Shown here piece by piece: positions 1-12,906 of a stretch of DNA of 64,000 bases. Below the pieces are notes generated by a model. That model saw only the letters and a program-made list of their open reading frames with translations. It was not told where the DNA came from and ran no database searches. The stretch is taken from the NCBI GenBank assembly GCA_003342895.1, contig PTFA01000035.1, positions 4,195,114 through 4,259,113 on the forward strand, read 5' to 3'. The position numbers and the translations under genes were made by a program. How positions within the stretch are numbered: the first letter of the stretch is position 1; each line of letters opens with the position of its first letter. This DNA comes from Casuarius casuarius. Taxonomy: Eukaryota; Chordata; Aves; Casuariiformes; Casuariidae.

Positions 1-2613
1 AGTTTATGAAAGCACAATATTTTAGAATAGTGCAAATCAGTGTGTGTGGTGCGGGGGGGCTAAGAATTTTTTGCTCTGAGAAAGTCTACATTGTGATGGA
101 AGTGATTATTTTTTGCTTTTCTGAAACCTTGTTGTATACCTCCAAAGCTCTAAATTATCTTTACTGCCATAGAATAACTACTAAGATACCTGAAAATATT
201 TTTCAGTTTACCCTGGTGCAGTTGACATTAATTATTGTGTAACTGCATAATAATTATATACATATTTGTAGTAATAATCATTTAAGATAATTAATGTAAC
301 TTATAATTAGCATAATTTTTAGCTTTATTAAAGTACAAAAAAACTTTAAGTAAGATTAAATGATAATCCCCAGAAATACAAAACAGAAAAATCCTAAATG
401 AAATCTGCTGTTGCATCCTTACTTTATTGTTGCAAAGTGAGTAGCAGTAGCTATGGGGTGTAAGTATGTGAGCAAATGGGAGAATGCAAACTTAATTTGC
501 CATATAATTAAAAAAAAAGTATTTTTGGATATTAGGCCCAGACTTAAGTCCTTAGCAATTTTGTTTTTCTCCCATGCTTGTGAGAGACCTGAAGGAAAGT
601 GAAAAGTAAAGTAAATGGGCAGGGAAGGGGATAAGAGGCAGATGTTCAAGTGCTGTTTGGATATAGAAATCTTTGGCAAAAATTATAGCAGTAGTTGACA
701 TACTGTTTTTCAGACAGTAAAATAGACAATACCCTTTAAAACTTAGATTTTCTGTTTTTGTTTTAGTTGTTGTTGGGTCAGATCTTAGTTATATTGGCTC
801 CCTTTCTTTAGAATATTTTTCTGTTTTAAAAATTTAAATTCATATTTCTTTTCCTGTTGGACTTAGTGATCACCCCATTAAAGCTGAAAGATATTTTAAA
901 GGCCCTTCTTATACATAATAAAATAGACAGACATTCACAAAGATCAGGTAGAACCCACAGAAAAGTCAAATGCTTCCCAGTTTTAGGCAGGAGTAGCTAA
1001 AAATCCAAAGAAGGCAGTTATGTTTTTTCTAAATAGAAAAGTGGTCTATTTTATCCCATCAGTGAAGGCTGGAAGTCAGAATAGGTAAGAATAATTTGGA
1101 ACTATTAATCAACTGATAATAACTAAATTTCCCACAACTTTCATGAGCCTCAGCTTTTTGAGAATTAGATTGCTTCAATGATAATAATGTTGTGGAGGTC
1201 TGTCAGAACAGCTTTCCACAATATATCTCAATTTAAATATTTTTAGTGCCTTATTGCAGAGTCAGTCCTTTCATGATAAGTGGTTTATCCCTATTATTCA
1301 ATATTGGGAAAAATGCAAGGCAAATTAGAAAAGTGATGAGATTACTATGTTGGTTTGAAAGTTTTGAAATCCAATTTTCAGATAATTGAAAATGTAGTGA
1401 TTGGAAGCTAGGACACTTTCTGAAACAAATGAAATACGTAAATACATAAAAGTCCTATAAAGAAAATTTATCCTGGCATGATAAGTAAAGTGGAGAGAAG
1501 GGATAGGCCAGCCACTCACCCAAATACAAATCCTAATGGAGCAAAATAAATCAGTATTATGAACCACCAGTTGGTAAGAAAGATCTACAGCAAGAATTAG
1601 AGGATCATTATCAGTCAATATGGTGCATTATTCCTTAGCACAAGCTATTCCAGCTTATTCCAGAAAACACTGAAAAAGCAGCATTCCCTGCCAGCCACCA
1701 TACAGCGATACTCAGAACTGCAGTTTTTGTGAGTCTTCACTCTCCTATCCATGGAAAGTGAACTGATGAAAAAAAAAAGAAAAAAGATGTTATGCTACAT
1801 GCAGTCTATGAAAACTATTGCTGTTAGGCAGCTAAAGATACTGAAGTAGCAGTTAATACACTGGCTGCAACCTGGAAAGTCTAGGATTTTTTGTATTACT
1901 TTGGAAAAGTTGCTGTGGGATACTTTTCCCCAGTTCCACAGCAGTGTTTTTACAAAGGTATTATAGCAAGTGCTATAGCAAATCATGTGGATAGGAATTG
2001 TATGAATAAAGGCACATCAGTGCAGATTACTAGTAGTAGGGACAGATATGTGAAACACATTAGTGAGAGCAAGATGAGGCTAAAAGAAGAACTGAGTTAA
2101 CTACCAGCATCAGGTTTACTGTCTGTGCAGCGTATACTTTGAAATTCCAGTTTCAGCAATATCGGATGAAATCTTCATATGGTAGAATACAGATTGGTCT
2201 GTTTACATTGAGTAATGAGGGTGCTCGTGGCAATCAGAGCTGATCTGAAATGTTTACAAAAATAGACGGATAAAAGAGGGAAAAAAGTAACAGTTCTATG
2301 AACTCTCCATTCAACTGTGGCTTTTCCAACCAGTTCTGTTGGAATTTGAGACATCTGTTCATCTGGAAGAAAGGTGATGGATCATGGTGAAAAAGCAGAA
2401 TCAATATCAGTTCTTTCAAACCCTTCACTTCATCAAATGTATGTGCAATTGAAGTGTTACTTTCGTTTGTATTTCTGATGTTTGGTGATTTCTGTGTCTT
2501 TTCTTTGGAAGTTATCATCTATATACAACATAAGATTTATGGGATGCAATATCCTCTGAAAGGAGCATATCTGTTTACTCTACAAGCATTTTATTTTTTA
2601 TCAAAAATTACCT

Positions 2614-2670
2614 TCATAGATTTATAGAAAAAGTAGGTTGGAAAGGAACCTCTAACTATGCTCTTCCCGG
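2614..2670 (-). mobile_element. Decayed CR1 LINE 3'-end fragment
   Basis: The run CATAGATTTATAGAAAA followed by GTAGGTTGGAAAGGAACCT matches, with substitutions, the reverse complement of the CR1 3' end known from birds and reptiles (pattern: CATAGAATCATAGAAT, then GGTTGGAAGGGACCTTA). Only about 55 bp is recognisable. CR1 is the dominant LINE of birds, so this supports an avian source. The fragment is too short to assign a subfamily. Confidence 0.6.
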
Positions 2671-5600
2671 CAAATATTTGTATTTCTATGCCACATAGAG
2701 ATATTTTATTTGTGTGTGTTATGCATTTAAGATAAATAGATACGTGTTTAAACACAACTATTGACAAAGAATCTTAAAATACTATGCTACGTATATTTTA
2801 TCTCCTATCAGAGTGAGAGAGAGGGAGGAAGGGATAGTGAGCAAGTGAGCTGTGACTATGAAAAAAGTTTGTACAGGAGATAAGGTTCCTTATATGAGGC
2901 AAAATAAAGATTTAAATTTATAGAAGTCTCAGAAACTTAACAGCCTAATCCAGAAAGTTGTCAAGAAATACTATTCTTCAGTGAAGTCAGGGGTGTGAAA
3001 GGTCTAGCCTGCCATCATATTAGGTTCAGCTTTCCCATGAATTCTCGTTGTATTTACATTTGATACTGCTTTACACATAATTTTTCCTCATCTATAAAAA
3101 TGAGGCAATTGTGTAGTCCTGGGAAGCTCTGGGCTGAACCATGTTATGTACTTAACAGGCAAAGGAGGGCAGATAGTCCTTAAAACAGTTAAAGAAATGT
3201 AGAAGAGAGTGTAAAGTTAAACAGCAGGATTCCTTCTTTCCTCGGACAGTGTTTCCACAAGTGCAGTATATGGTGCTAGTGACAGTCCAGTTTTACCTTT
3301 CAGCTTGTCCCTGTAGAATACCAAAATTGACTTAAACCTGTTTGTTTTGCACCTGAACTAAGTAGCAGATTGGTGTGATTGTGATAGGATACCACTTACA
3401 CACATTTCTTGGCAGCTCAGCTGCATGTGTAACAATATTATCTATGTTTATGACTGCAGGGTTTCTTGCGCTATTAGACTTCCTAAAAATGAGTACTTTT
3501 GTTATCTTTCACACAGAAATACTTGCGTGCAGGTCAGAATCTAGAAATACTAGATACTTGTAAGCAGTCTTTTGATTTAATTATATCATGCACAGATCTA
3601 GTTATTATCATAGGAAGGGAAAGGAGTTAGATCTTGGTTTCATATTTTTAAGCATTTCATTCAGGTCTTATCTGAAGATAAATCTAGAATATCGTTAGTG
3701 ATATGACCTTCAGCCGTGCTTTTGGATAGAACTTGTTTTAGGAATGCTGAAAACATTGAGTTTTGATTTCACAACACATTAAAATATACTAATATTGGAA
3801 GATGGGGTTTGGATAATATATATGGTAGTTAATATATGTTATATATGGTAAAAAGCAAAAATGTAGTGAGAAAAAAGTAACTTTTTTTGCCTTTTTAAAG
3901 AAAATGGTGAGCTAGGATGTCATCATTTGTTAGCAAAAAGCATTAATTTCAGTTCATTTACAGAGAATCCACATAGGAAAGGAAAACGGAGTTTGTAAAA
4001 TATATTCTTTTCAAAATTATCACTTCATTGCACCTTGTTTCCGAGTCTTAGCTTCTCTTTAAACTACGTACAAGTTACTTTATTGAAATTACAACTAAAC
4101 TCTGGACATCAAGGTTATAAGCAGATTAAAAAAAAATACCTATGCTTAAATCACTTCTGAAAGTATGATAGACCCCAGTTTTCCTGAGTAAAGGAAGCTT
4201 AATGGAATTATGGAATGTGATTTCTGGGGCAATCTGTCTGTCTTTGCTATTGTGAAAAAAAAAAATCAAAGAAGCTGGTGTCAAAATTTGCCAATCTTCA
4301 TTATTCAGAAAATTCAGGGTATTAAATATAAGCTCAGGCACAATGCTGTCATATCAAAAACCAAAACAACATGCTTTAAAAATATTTTAATTTATGTTAC
4401 TTGTAAATCTTTGTAATGCTGTAGAGTGATCTATACTGCATCTATCTTAGTGAAGTAAGAAATTAAATAAGGTGAGTAGGAGAAAAAGTAAGGTGAGTGA
4501 TGAGGGATTCAGATTATTTAACAGATAACAGGTACGAGAGTTTGCTGTAACCAAGATAAATATGAAATCATGGAGGAGGATGATATACAGCTGAGAAAGA
4601 TTTTAAAGTTTTATAAAGTTTTAAAAACATTTAAAGGAAAACTAAGGTAGGTACATTTACTTTTATCCAAAAACTTGATTGGAAGCAATCTAGAGAATTA
4701 AATTTGCTTTCAGCTCTTTTGTTATTCGATGTTGTAGAACTGGTATTTTAAAGAGAATGCGTGGAGGACATTAAAGTTATTACTGTGTGAAATGAAGTGG
4801 GAAACAATTGTGCTGGAGCCATTGCCCCATTTAACAGGTGTTCACTAAATCTGTTTGTCTTCTATTTGTCTGTTCTCCTAGTGCTGTGACTGGGCATTTC
4901 CTGCTAAATGGTGTTGTGAGTGAGCCTGTTGAAAACACATTAAGAATTTTGATTAACACAGAAAAATTGCATCACCAACTCAGGAGAGGGAATGGAGGAA
5001 AAAAAGTTTGAAAGTGGTGGCAGTTTCTTACTTGATTTATTAAGAGTTACAGTCTGTGATTAGAAGCTGCTTTGCAGAAAAACATTGAAACTTGTTCCTC
5101 CTGCAAGATGAAGTCCTGATGGGCAGGACTTCCATATAATAGATTATACTGCTGAGAGACCTGGTAGGATAAGTTGTTGCAGCATTTCCTTCAGTTTATT
5201 TATTGATCATATGTGAAAACATGCTTCCAAATTTGAATTTGAGAGGTAATTTGTTGTAAAGTATTTGTAATCTAGCCATAGCATATAGAAATTTCCATCC
5301 TAAGTGTTGGAAAAGAAAGTGAAGTTTTAATAACGTTTACATACGTGGAGCTATTGTGAAATAAACTGAAAATTTGTGGCCTTCAACTGAAGTAGGGGAG
5401 GGGGCGAGAAAACATGGCCATCTGTGCCCTACATGGAAGGATACAAAAAAAAGTCAGCTGAGGCTTTGCTTTCAGTGCTTTTCCCTGGCAAGTCTCCACT
5501 TTTTGAAAGCCCAGGATGAGGAACAGTAATGTTGCTAAAACCATCTGGGGTACCGAGAAAGCTTATAACAATGATATGGAGGCAGGAAACACTCTTATAT

Positions 5601-8600
5601 GAAGGAAGAATTTCTTCTCTGTGTAAGAGAGGTAAATAAGAACATAATAAAAGCATACAAAATAATGAATAGCACAGAGAAGATGCATCAGGAAATGATA
5701 TTCTCTATTTCATAAGGATATAAAGGTTGTTCATATAATTAAAAACTGGCACATTAAAATCTGCTACAATGTAGTATTTTTCAAATTGCATGTAATTATA
5801 CTCAGAAACATATAGCCACATGGATGGCATTAGTGAGTAACAACAGAGACCGGAAAGGGCCTGTGGACATTTATATAAATCAAAAGATTATCTAGGTAGT
5901 TAGGCAGTGCAAAATATGTAAGATGGGATGAAAAAAATCACGTTCAAAGTTTGAGACAAACTCTACAGAAATATATGAGACTTTTGTGAGGGAAACGGTG
6001 TCCTACCTCGTCCTTGACCAGTCTTTTTCCTGACCATATCAAATTAATTATTCCTAAGTGTTGTGCAACAGATCTTCTGCCTTTATAGAAGAGAAACATC
6101 CCAGTTCATAGTTCCACATTATGTGTATGCTTTGCAGGGGATGAAGCCAGCTTTATGAAGTCCTGTGTCCCTCCTTCCTACCCCTCAGCCCATTTCACTG
6201 TTAAAGTCAATATCTCCTGAAACTGTAGTCAGCAGTGTAGGCTTGTAGAGCTAGACAAGCTCTAGTTAGCCGTGATTCTGGTATTAGTTTAACCGTAGCC
6301 ACACGGAGCTCTGCAGGGGGTAACGTACTGCTTCTTGAGGAAGTGTAGTGTCAGGCTTGTGACGGTTATGCGCTTTTGAAAAGCAGTGGGTAGAAACTGA
6401 TGGGAAAGGTTGCTGCACCCCAGCCCATCTGCTCAACATCAACCTCCTGCTAGAGATTCCCTCACATCTGCCAGTTGTTATCCTTTAATTGGGAGTTCAG
6501 GTATAGCCCTTTTGGTTGAAGAAGAGGCCAGACTATAGCCCATCAGTCAAGCAGGAAAATGTATTTAGCAAAACAAATGCAGGCTTTCAACAACTGGGGT
6601 CATGCACACCTGAATAGTAACTGTACTGGGCAGTCAGCTCCCTCCGTCAGATTGTTGGTCCACCCTTATATAATCAAGGACTGTGAGTTCTTTCATTTTC
6701 TCTCTTGAAGCAGTTCAAGCAACTTCAGATCTCTTAGGTTATATTTTTATTTCCAATCCTTATTAGTTAGGAGGGTGCATATGCTACCTCTTAGGTACCC
6801 CTTTAACTACTTATTTGCTGATCTATCTCACTGCATTAGTGAAATTTGCTAAGTGTAGAGTCAACTACGCACAAAAACCAGGTGAGACCAGTTTCATTTC
6901 CTTATTTCTTTCTCTAACACCACATATATCACCATTTCAAACCCATATAATTTTTCTGCTTTTGAAGCATCAGAATTCTCTCTGAATTAGAGAGTGCTGT
7001 TGGTTAAAACACAATTTAGAGGTACCCTAGTGGAATTTCTTAGGCTTGTACTTCCCTGACCTTTCCCAGGTTAGTTTAAGCAGTTGAAATATGTTTTAGC
7101 TGAATAGTTTGGTTCACTTTGACTGAAATAAATTAAAGAGTCCTCGTTTACTAGTATCTGTGGCAGATTTGAGGAACAGTAGCTTTGGCAGAGGAACATT
7201 AACGAGCAGCAGGGAACAGGAATATCTTCCACTAGTGTAGCTGGTTGGTAAGAGGATCCTGGACATTATTCCTGTAGGAGGATAAATTTTAGGTAACTCA
7301 GAGAAGCATCCGGAACCAAACTACCCTGATTCGTTTCTTTTTGGAAGTAATTTTCTTTTCTCCATCTTAAATTAGAAATTAAATTCAGTTGTAATGGTTT
7401 ACCCTCAAAATACTGAAGTTTGAAAATGAATCTATAAAATATTAATTATGTGAAATCTCTGTAGCCCTCTGCACTTTTCTCCTAATTTAGCTGGAATAAT
7501 ATTGCTAATAAGATGTTATAAAGCAAGAGGCTGATGATGGCAGCAACATAATCAACATACAAATAGGTCTTAAGCAGAAAAAACTTTACGGAACGCATAT
7601 TCTGCACAAAGTAACAAAATTTATAGTCTTCTGAGGTTCTTTGTGTTTGTCTTTGTCCAAATGGGCAGGATTTATTCTGTTTCTCTAAGCTACTGTTTAA
7701 AAAGAAATTTTGGGCCTAATCCAAGTTAGTTGTTTTCAGTGAGGGTTGAACTGGGCTCATAAAAGCATGAAAGGTTCAGTAGCATGCAAGTAGTTTAGAG
7801 GAAATAAGTTGGTTAAAAATGTTGGGAAACTCAAGTGTTTTGAGCTTTCCGATGGGTACCATGAAAAGTATTGTTGCACATTTCATTTATAGTTTTTTAA
7901 TGAATTTAGAAATGCAACATTCTGCACAGTAAAGCAAACAAGCAAACCAAACCAACCCAAAACTTGTATAATTGTGTTGGAGATGTTCAAAATAGTCTAA
8001 CTTGAATAATATGGTGTGAAGTATTCTGTTTCTAAATTGTCTAAAAAATATAACAAGTGTAAATCAGAAGAGTCCTTAAGGGCAGTGAAGCCTCTTAATG
8101 GCTACTGACATTATCTCTTGCCATCTGCTTTCTGAGGCAGAATAAGAACTTTGTAATGAGGACTAGGAATGGAAGATGGCAAGAGCACGCTCCAAGGGTT
8201 GCTGGAGAGTGCTCTACTTTCACAGTAATTTACAGAATAACTATTTTTAATGATAGGTTTTAAATGTATTGTGCCTCAACTAATACAAATAAACTAAGAG
8301 TTAGGTTTTGCTGTCTATTCTGATAGGGCTATTTTGCTTATAATCAGCTAATTTAGTAAACCATGTTTTAAGATACTAATACCACATGAACTTTCCGTAC
8401 TTCAGTGGACTTGGATGTCTGCACTGTCAATATCCTCTCTTCAGACTGATGCCAAGCACATCACGCAGGAACACCCTTGGGCTGTATCTGCACCGGAATT
8501 GAGCTATGCTTAAAATCCTATCCAAAACTGTGTGCAAACATATCTCACACGCAGAGCTTTTTTAAGCCTAGCTTTCCTGCCAGTGTGGACAGATCCCTGT

Positions 8601-11263
8601 CATTCTCGGATTTTAAGCAGATTGTGTTCCTCTCTGGCTTTGCACATGTTCATTGATCTTTGTCCCAAATACAGTTTGCCCTGTATGCATTAGTGGCTTA
8701 GAATAAGTTTAGAAGAGATCAATTTTCAGATTAATTCTTCTGGATTTGGATATTTCTCTCCCAAATATAGAGAGACGTTCAGATTTTATGGCCATAACCA
8801 TAGGTGACTACTTATGGAAATTTTTGCTTTGAATTGAGATTTCTCCCATGGGACATGTCATCTAAATTGATTAGCAACCATTTTCAGGCCCTTGTATCCA
8901 AGGTCTAAGTAGTGACCTGACTTGTGTTGTTTTAGCTACCATTTTGTTACTGTGGTTATCTAAGCTGTGCACTAGTAATGTGTGAATTCCGTGTATGTGG
9001 AGGTCAATTTTATTTCTGGCTAGATCAACACAGTCATGTTTGCTTAGTTCTATATCTGATACTATAAATTCTGCCAACTTTGATTTGATTTATACACCTT
9101 TCTACTGCAGTATATATACATTATGCCCAGTTCAGTTGATCTGATGACCGGCAAAGCGCACCAGAGGATCAAATAAAACTTCCTGGCAATCTGGGTATTG
9201 TCAAATGGCCATATCTTTTATGTGTCAGTTTTCTCACTTCCCTAACAGGAGTAAATCCAAATTTAGGCAGAAGTTAATGAACTTATTCCGCTGGTATTCC
9301 CTGAAGTGAGCCACGGGGTTTCCTAGAGATGAAAGCTTCCTTTGCCTTTCTTTGCCTGAAAGATTCCCCCTTTTCTTGCACCTCATAGCATGAGGTTTAG
9401 GACATTATGAGAAATGAGAGAGAAGGTGAGGAAGAAATACAACCAAAGTAGTCTCCAGCCGACGTATTTGCCTAGGGCCAGTTACATGCTGCAGTGGAGT
9501 CCTGCAGATCTGGAGTTTCTGGTGCTAACGTTTTCTGTTCGGCCTAGAGAAGGTGGCGCACAGATAGTGACAGAGAAGCTTAGCCACTGAAAGCTGTGAT
9601 AGAAATAGAGGATTTCACAAGAAACTCGTGAGAAACTACTTTGAAGAATCAGTAGAGTTGCTAGATTTGTTCAGTTCTTTTGGAGCTTTTTGTGTTACTA
9701 TAAAAATAATAGGAGTGCAGGAAGGGGTGGCAAATGAAGGTAGCTTTGAAGTCTTCATTGATTTCATGGAGAGTCTAGTTCAGGAACCTAAAACAAAATC
9801 TAGTCGATAGCTTCCTGAAATCTGTGGTTCAGATATTAGGTGTGAAGTTTGCAATGAGAACTGGTCTCAACTAGAAGATTACATATCTCCAGGGGTCTCC
9901 CACAAAGGACTCATTTCTGAAGTATCTTCCTTGCAAAAATGTGCAATTTTTGTAACAAATAAGTATGGGAAATGTAACTGTTCCTTTAACAGGCTCATTT
10001 TGGATATAAAATTTGTCATGATGGCATAAAAGGCTGGGATTTTATTCGGAGTAAGAATCTTTACGTAGTCTCACTAGCAGAATGGCTGTTGCAGCTTCTT
10101 AAATGGTGTGAAAATGCCCAAAGTAATTAAAAATATATTCTTACATTGTTTAAAAGCTAGAGGCACCCTGCCAAAAATGTAGGACTTAATTTGTAGATAC
10201 CATGTTGTCTGATTATACTAATAATACCTTATTAGTGCATTCACTAGTAAGATGAACGTAGCCTCTTTTTTCGTGGTCCTTTTGAATTCTAGTTTGAATT
10301 TAAAATGCTGGGATCTGTGAAATGAAAATGCTTGTTTTTAGATGATGGTTATACTTCTCTGATATTTTAATATAAAATCCTAGTGGGCTGTTACTAACCA
10401 AAAAGGTAACTGAAAGACACAGCATTTTTAATAAGCTGTTTGAGAAAAGAACTGCCCTTTTCACTATCTGATCATTTCGTGCATGTTAGCTTTCTATCTT
10501 TCAAGCACTGGAGTGTAAGCAACTTTCAGGAATTTTTAATGTTCTCGGGGTAGGCTGTACATTTGTGACCCAAGGATTAGTAGGTAGAGGGTAATACCTC
10601 TTAATTTGGGGTCATGAATGCTCAACAGTCATGTGCTGACCTTACAGTCATTACATGTCTGAATTCACATCATTCAGTTGTTTGCTTTGGTAGCTTGAAG
10701 GGCCGTTCCACAAAGCCTGCAAGAGGAAAACATTTTAAGAAAATGTGTTTGGGTTGGGAATTCTTTCAGAGCTATGATTCTAGAAGACCACCTGCTTTGT
10801 GTTTTTTAATGAGCTTAGAAATTAATTGCAGATTGCATAGAGACATGTTCATACACTAAGTCTTATGACTAAAGCAGTCCTTCTTTTTCCTCCTTACAGA
10901 ATTTATGGATTAAGTTGATGGACTTAAGAGTACTTGAAAAACAAAACCGAAACTATTCTTTTACCACATTATTCACTTCCCTTTAGCTCATACATTATCA
11001 CACAGCCTCTGACTAAATGATCATATGCTGTTATTTTTCTACTGGCCGTATTTAGTGTACAAGATGAGCAGGGCTCATTTACTAAGTTATTTAGTATTTC
11101 TTTCTTCTTACTGTTACGTATATAGCCTCAAACCCTATTTATGGCATGCTATATGAACCCTATGCTGAAAACAGAATTCTACCTGGCCTTTAACACTCAC
11201 TGCTATAGTATCTGATCATCCAGAAACCTACATAAGTTTACCTTTACATGATCGTCATGTGAT

Positions 11264-11320
11264 GAGGAAATTGTGTTATTCCTATTTTATAAATGGAGAG
11301 GAGGCTAAAGATGATGATCT
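11264..11320 (-). mobile_element. Possible MIR/L2-type SINE trace
   Basis: ATGAGGAAATTG and TGTTATTCCTATTTTATAAATGG followed by GAGGAGGCTAA resemble the MIR/MIR3 core pattern in which a run of ATTATCCCCATTTTACAGATG leads to GAGGAAACTGAGGC. The similarity is short and the match order is partly rearranged, so a chance resemblance cannot be excluded. The strand assignment is tentative. Confidence 0.25.
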
Positions 11321-11961
11321 ATCATCCCTACTAATTGTAAATGTCCCGTTTGAAAGTGTTAGGAGGTGACATTTTTCAGAGTATTAAGCATTCTATAAAT
11401 TCTGAAAGAGAAGACAGTGTTATTTTTTAATTGGATCAGTTTTCATCTGCTTGTTCATTCAGCCCAACAAATTGTTGTGTTGGCATAATTAGAGTATTGG
11501 GAATGAGGGGCTAGAAGTAGGGTGACAGTGCAGAAACTGCTTAAGTCAGTTGTTTTGTAGTACTCTATGTTAAAGGATTTTGATTGTCCAAAAAAAAATC
11601 TGGAAATTTATCACTCAGAATAAGTAATGTGCTACATGGCAGAGGAGGGTACTCAGAAACTTATGCTGTCAGCTTATCTGTTTTAATGGATGAAATCTGT
11701 TTTACTGGGTTGAAGAATTCTGTAGGCTTTTATTAACAGCCACAAACACTGCCAGAACAAATGAATTGAAAAAAGATAATGAATCTGCCAGAGCCTTCCT
11801 ACAAAGGTGAATCTTCCATCAGAAACCACATTACCCTGAAATTCCTGAAGTTTTCAGACTTTCAGTTTTGTTGGAAAAATCTTCACCTGCAGTAGCCGAG
11901 AGGTCAAAACTATTGTAAAAATTCCAAGGTCTGTTTCTGCTGCATAAAAAGAGATCTACGG

Positions 11962-12146
11962 CAGTGACTTTCAACCATTTTTTTTTTCTAGGACCCCATA
12001 AAATTTTCCATTGAGGGTGCATTTTCCTGTATAGCAAATTTAAGCCAACTGACAGTAAGCTGACTTTCCTTAATTACCCTTTGTGGTCTCTTAGAAGTAG
12101 CCCATAGACCTAAAGGCATCTGAAAACCACAGGTTGAAATGCACTG
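11962..12146. mobile_element. Non-autonomous hAT-type DNA transposon (MITE), 185 bp
   Basis: The left end reads CAGTGACTTTCAACC and the right end, on the other strand, reads CAGTGCATTTCAACC, so the terminal inverted repeats match at 13 of 15 positions. CAGTG..TTCAA(C) ends are typical of hAT/Charlie-type elements. The flanking 8 bp, ATCTACGG on the left and ATTTAGGG on the right, match at 6 of 8 positions, as expected for a decayed 8-bp hAT target duplication. The T run and GGACCCCAT just inside the left end also recall amniote hAT MITEs. There is no transposase frame. Orientation is undetermined and the element appears old. Confidence 0.68.
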
Positions 12147-12523
12147 ATTTAGGGAAGTGGCAGTAGTTAATTGTTCGTGTGTCATTGTTAAAATGAGCAT
12201 CCATTCAGTCTTGCGATGACCCGTTTTTTTGCTGTGACTAGTGATTATGGTTTTGTAGTGGTGTAATTGCTAGTCTAATAGAGGTAACTAAGGTTAACAA
12301 CAGAGATAAGTAAATATTATAGAATGATTTCCTACCTTTGTCCTGGAGACATAGCGAATATATTAACAAATCCCAACAAACATCCAAATTTATTATGCCC
12401 TGAAGGAGGATACTTGAGCTTTGCTAATATGGGACAGATTCCACGCCAGATAAGCCCTACTAAACATAACTTTCAGGTGATAGTTTGTTTTTGGAGGATT
12501 ATCTCATTATTGGTTGTGCGGGG

Positions 12524-12547
12524 CATGTGAAGAGGACATGTGAAGAG
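12524..12547 (+). repeat. Two-copy tandem duplication, 13-bp period
   Basis: CATGTGAAGAG occurs at 12524-12534 and again at 12537-12547, separated by GA. It is a minor tandem duplication. Confidence 0.8.
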
Positions 12548-12890
12548 CTATAAAAGCTTTTATTAACCGTAGTAATTCTAAAGATTTTACTCGTTGATAC
12601 TGAATGTAGACCTATATGACATAGTTGCTTTTGTTTGGTTGAAAAATAGTGCTGATTGTAAATTGGGAATGAGTCTGTGATCTGCAAAGATAACTATAAT
12701 AATTTATAATGTATGCGGTCTGTGTGTTTTTAACATGTTCATTTTCCAAACAGGTTTTTTTTTTTTAGCTCAGACGTAAGGGCTTTTCTGTTACTGAGTT
12801 TTAAAAAAGAGTTAATCAAATTGGAGAGGAATATGTGGTTACATCTAAGATTGTTGTCTTTACTCCTTCAGCAAATGCTGGGATTGATTT

Positions 12891-12906
12891 AAAAAAAAAA
12901 AAAAAA
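12891..12906 (+). repeat. Poly-A tract, 16 nt
   Basis: Sixteen consecutive A residues lie between GATTT and GAAGGG; no associated mobile element is recognised. Confidence 0.9.

Noticed and set aside
3075..3112. Short resemblance to the MIR core (CCTCATCTATAAAAATGAGG)
   Set aside because: Only about 25 bp agree; the same words form a small local inverted repeat and could arise by chance.
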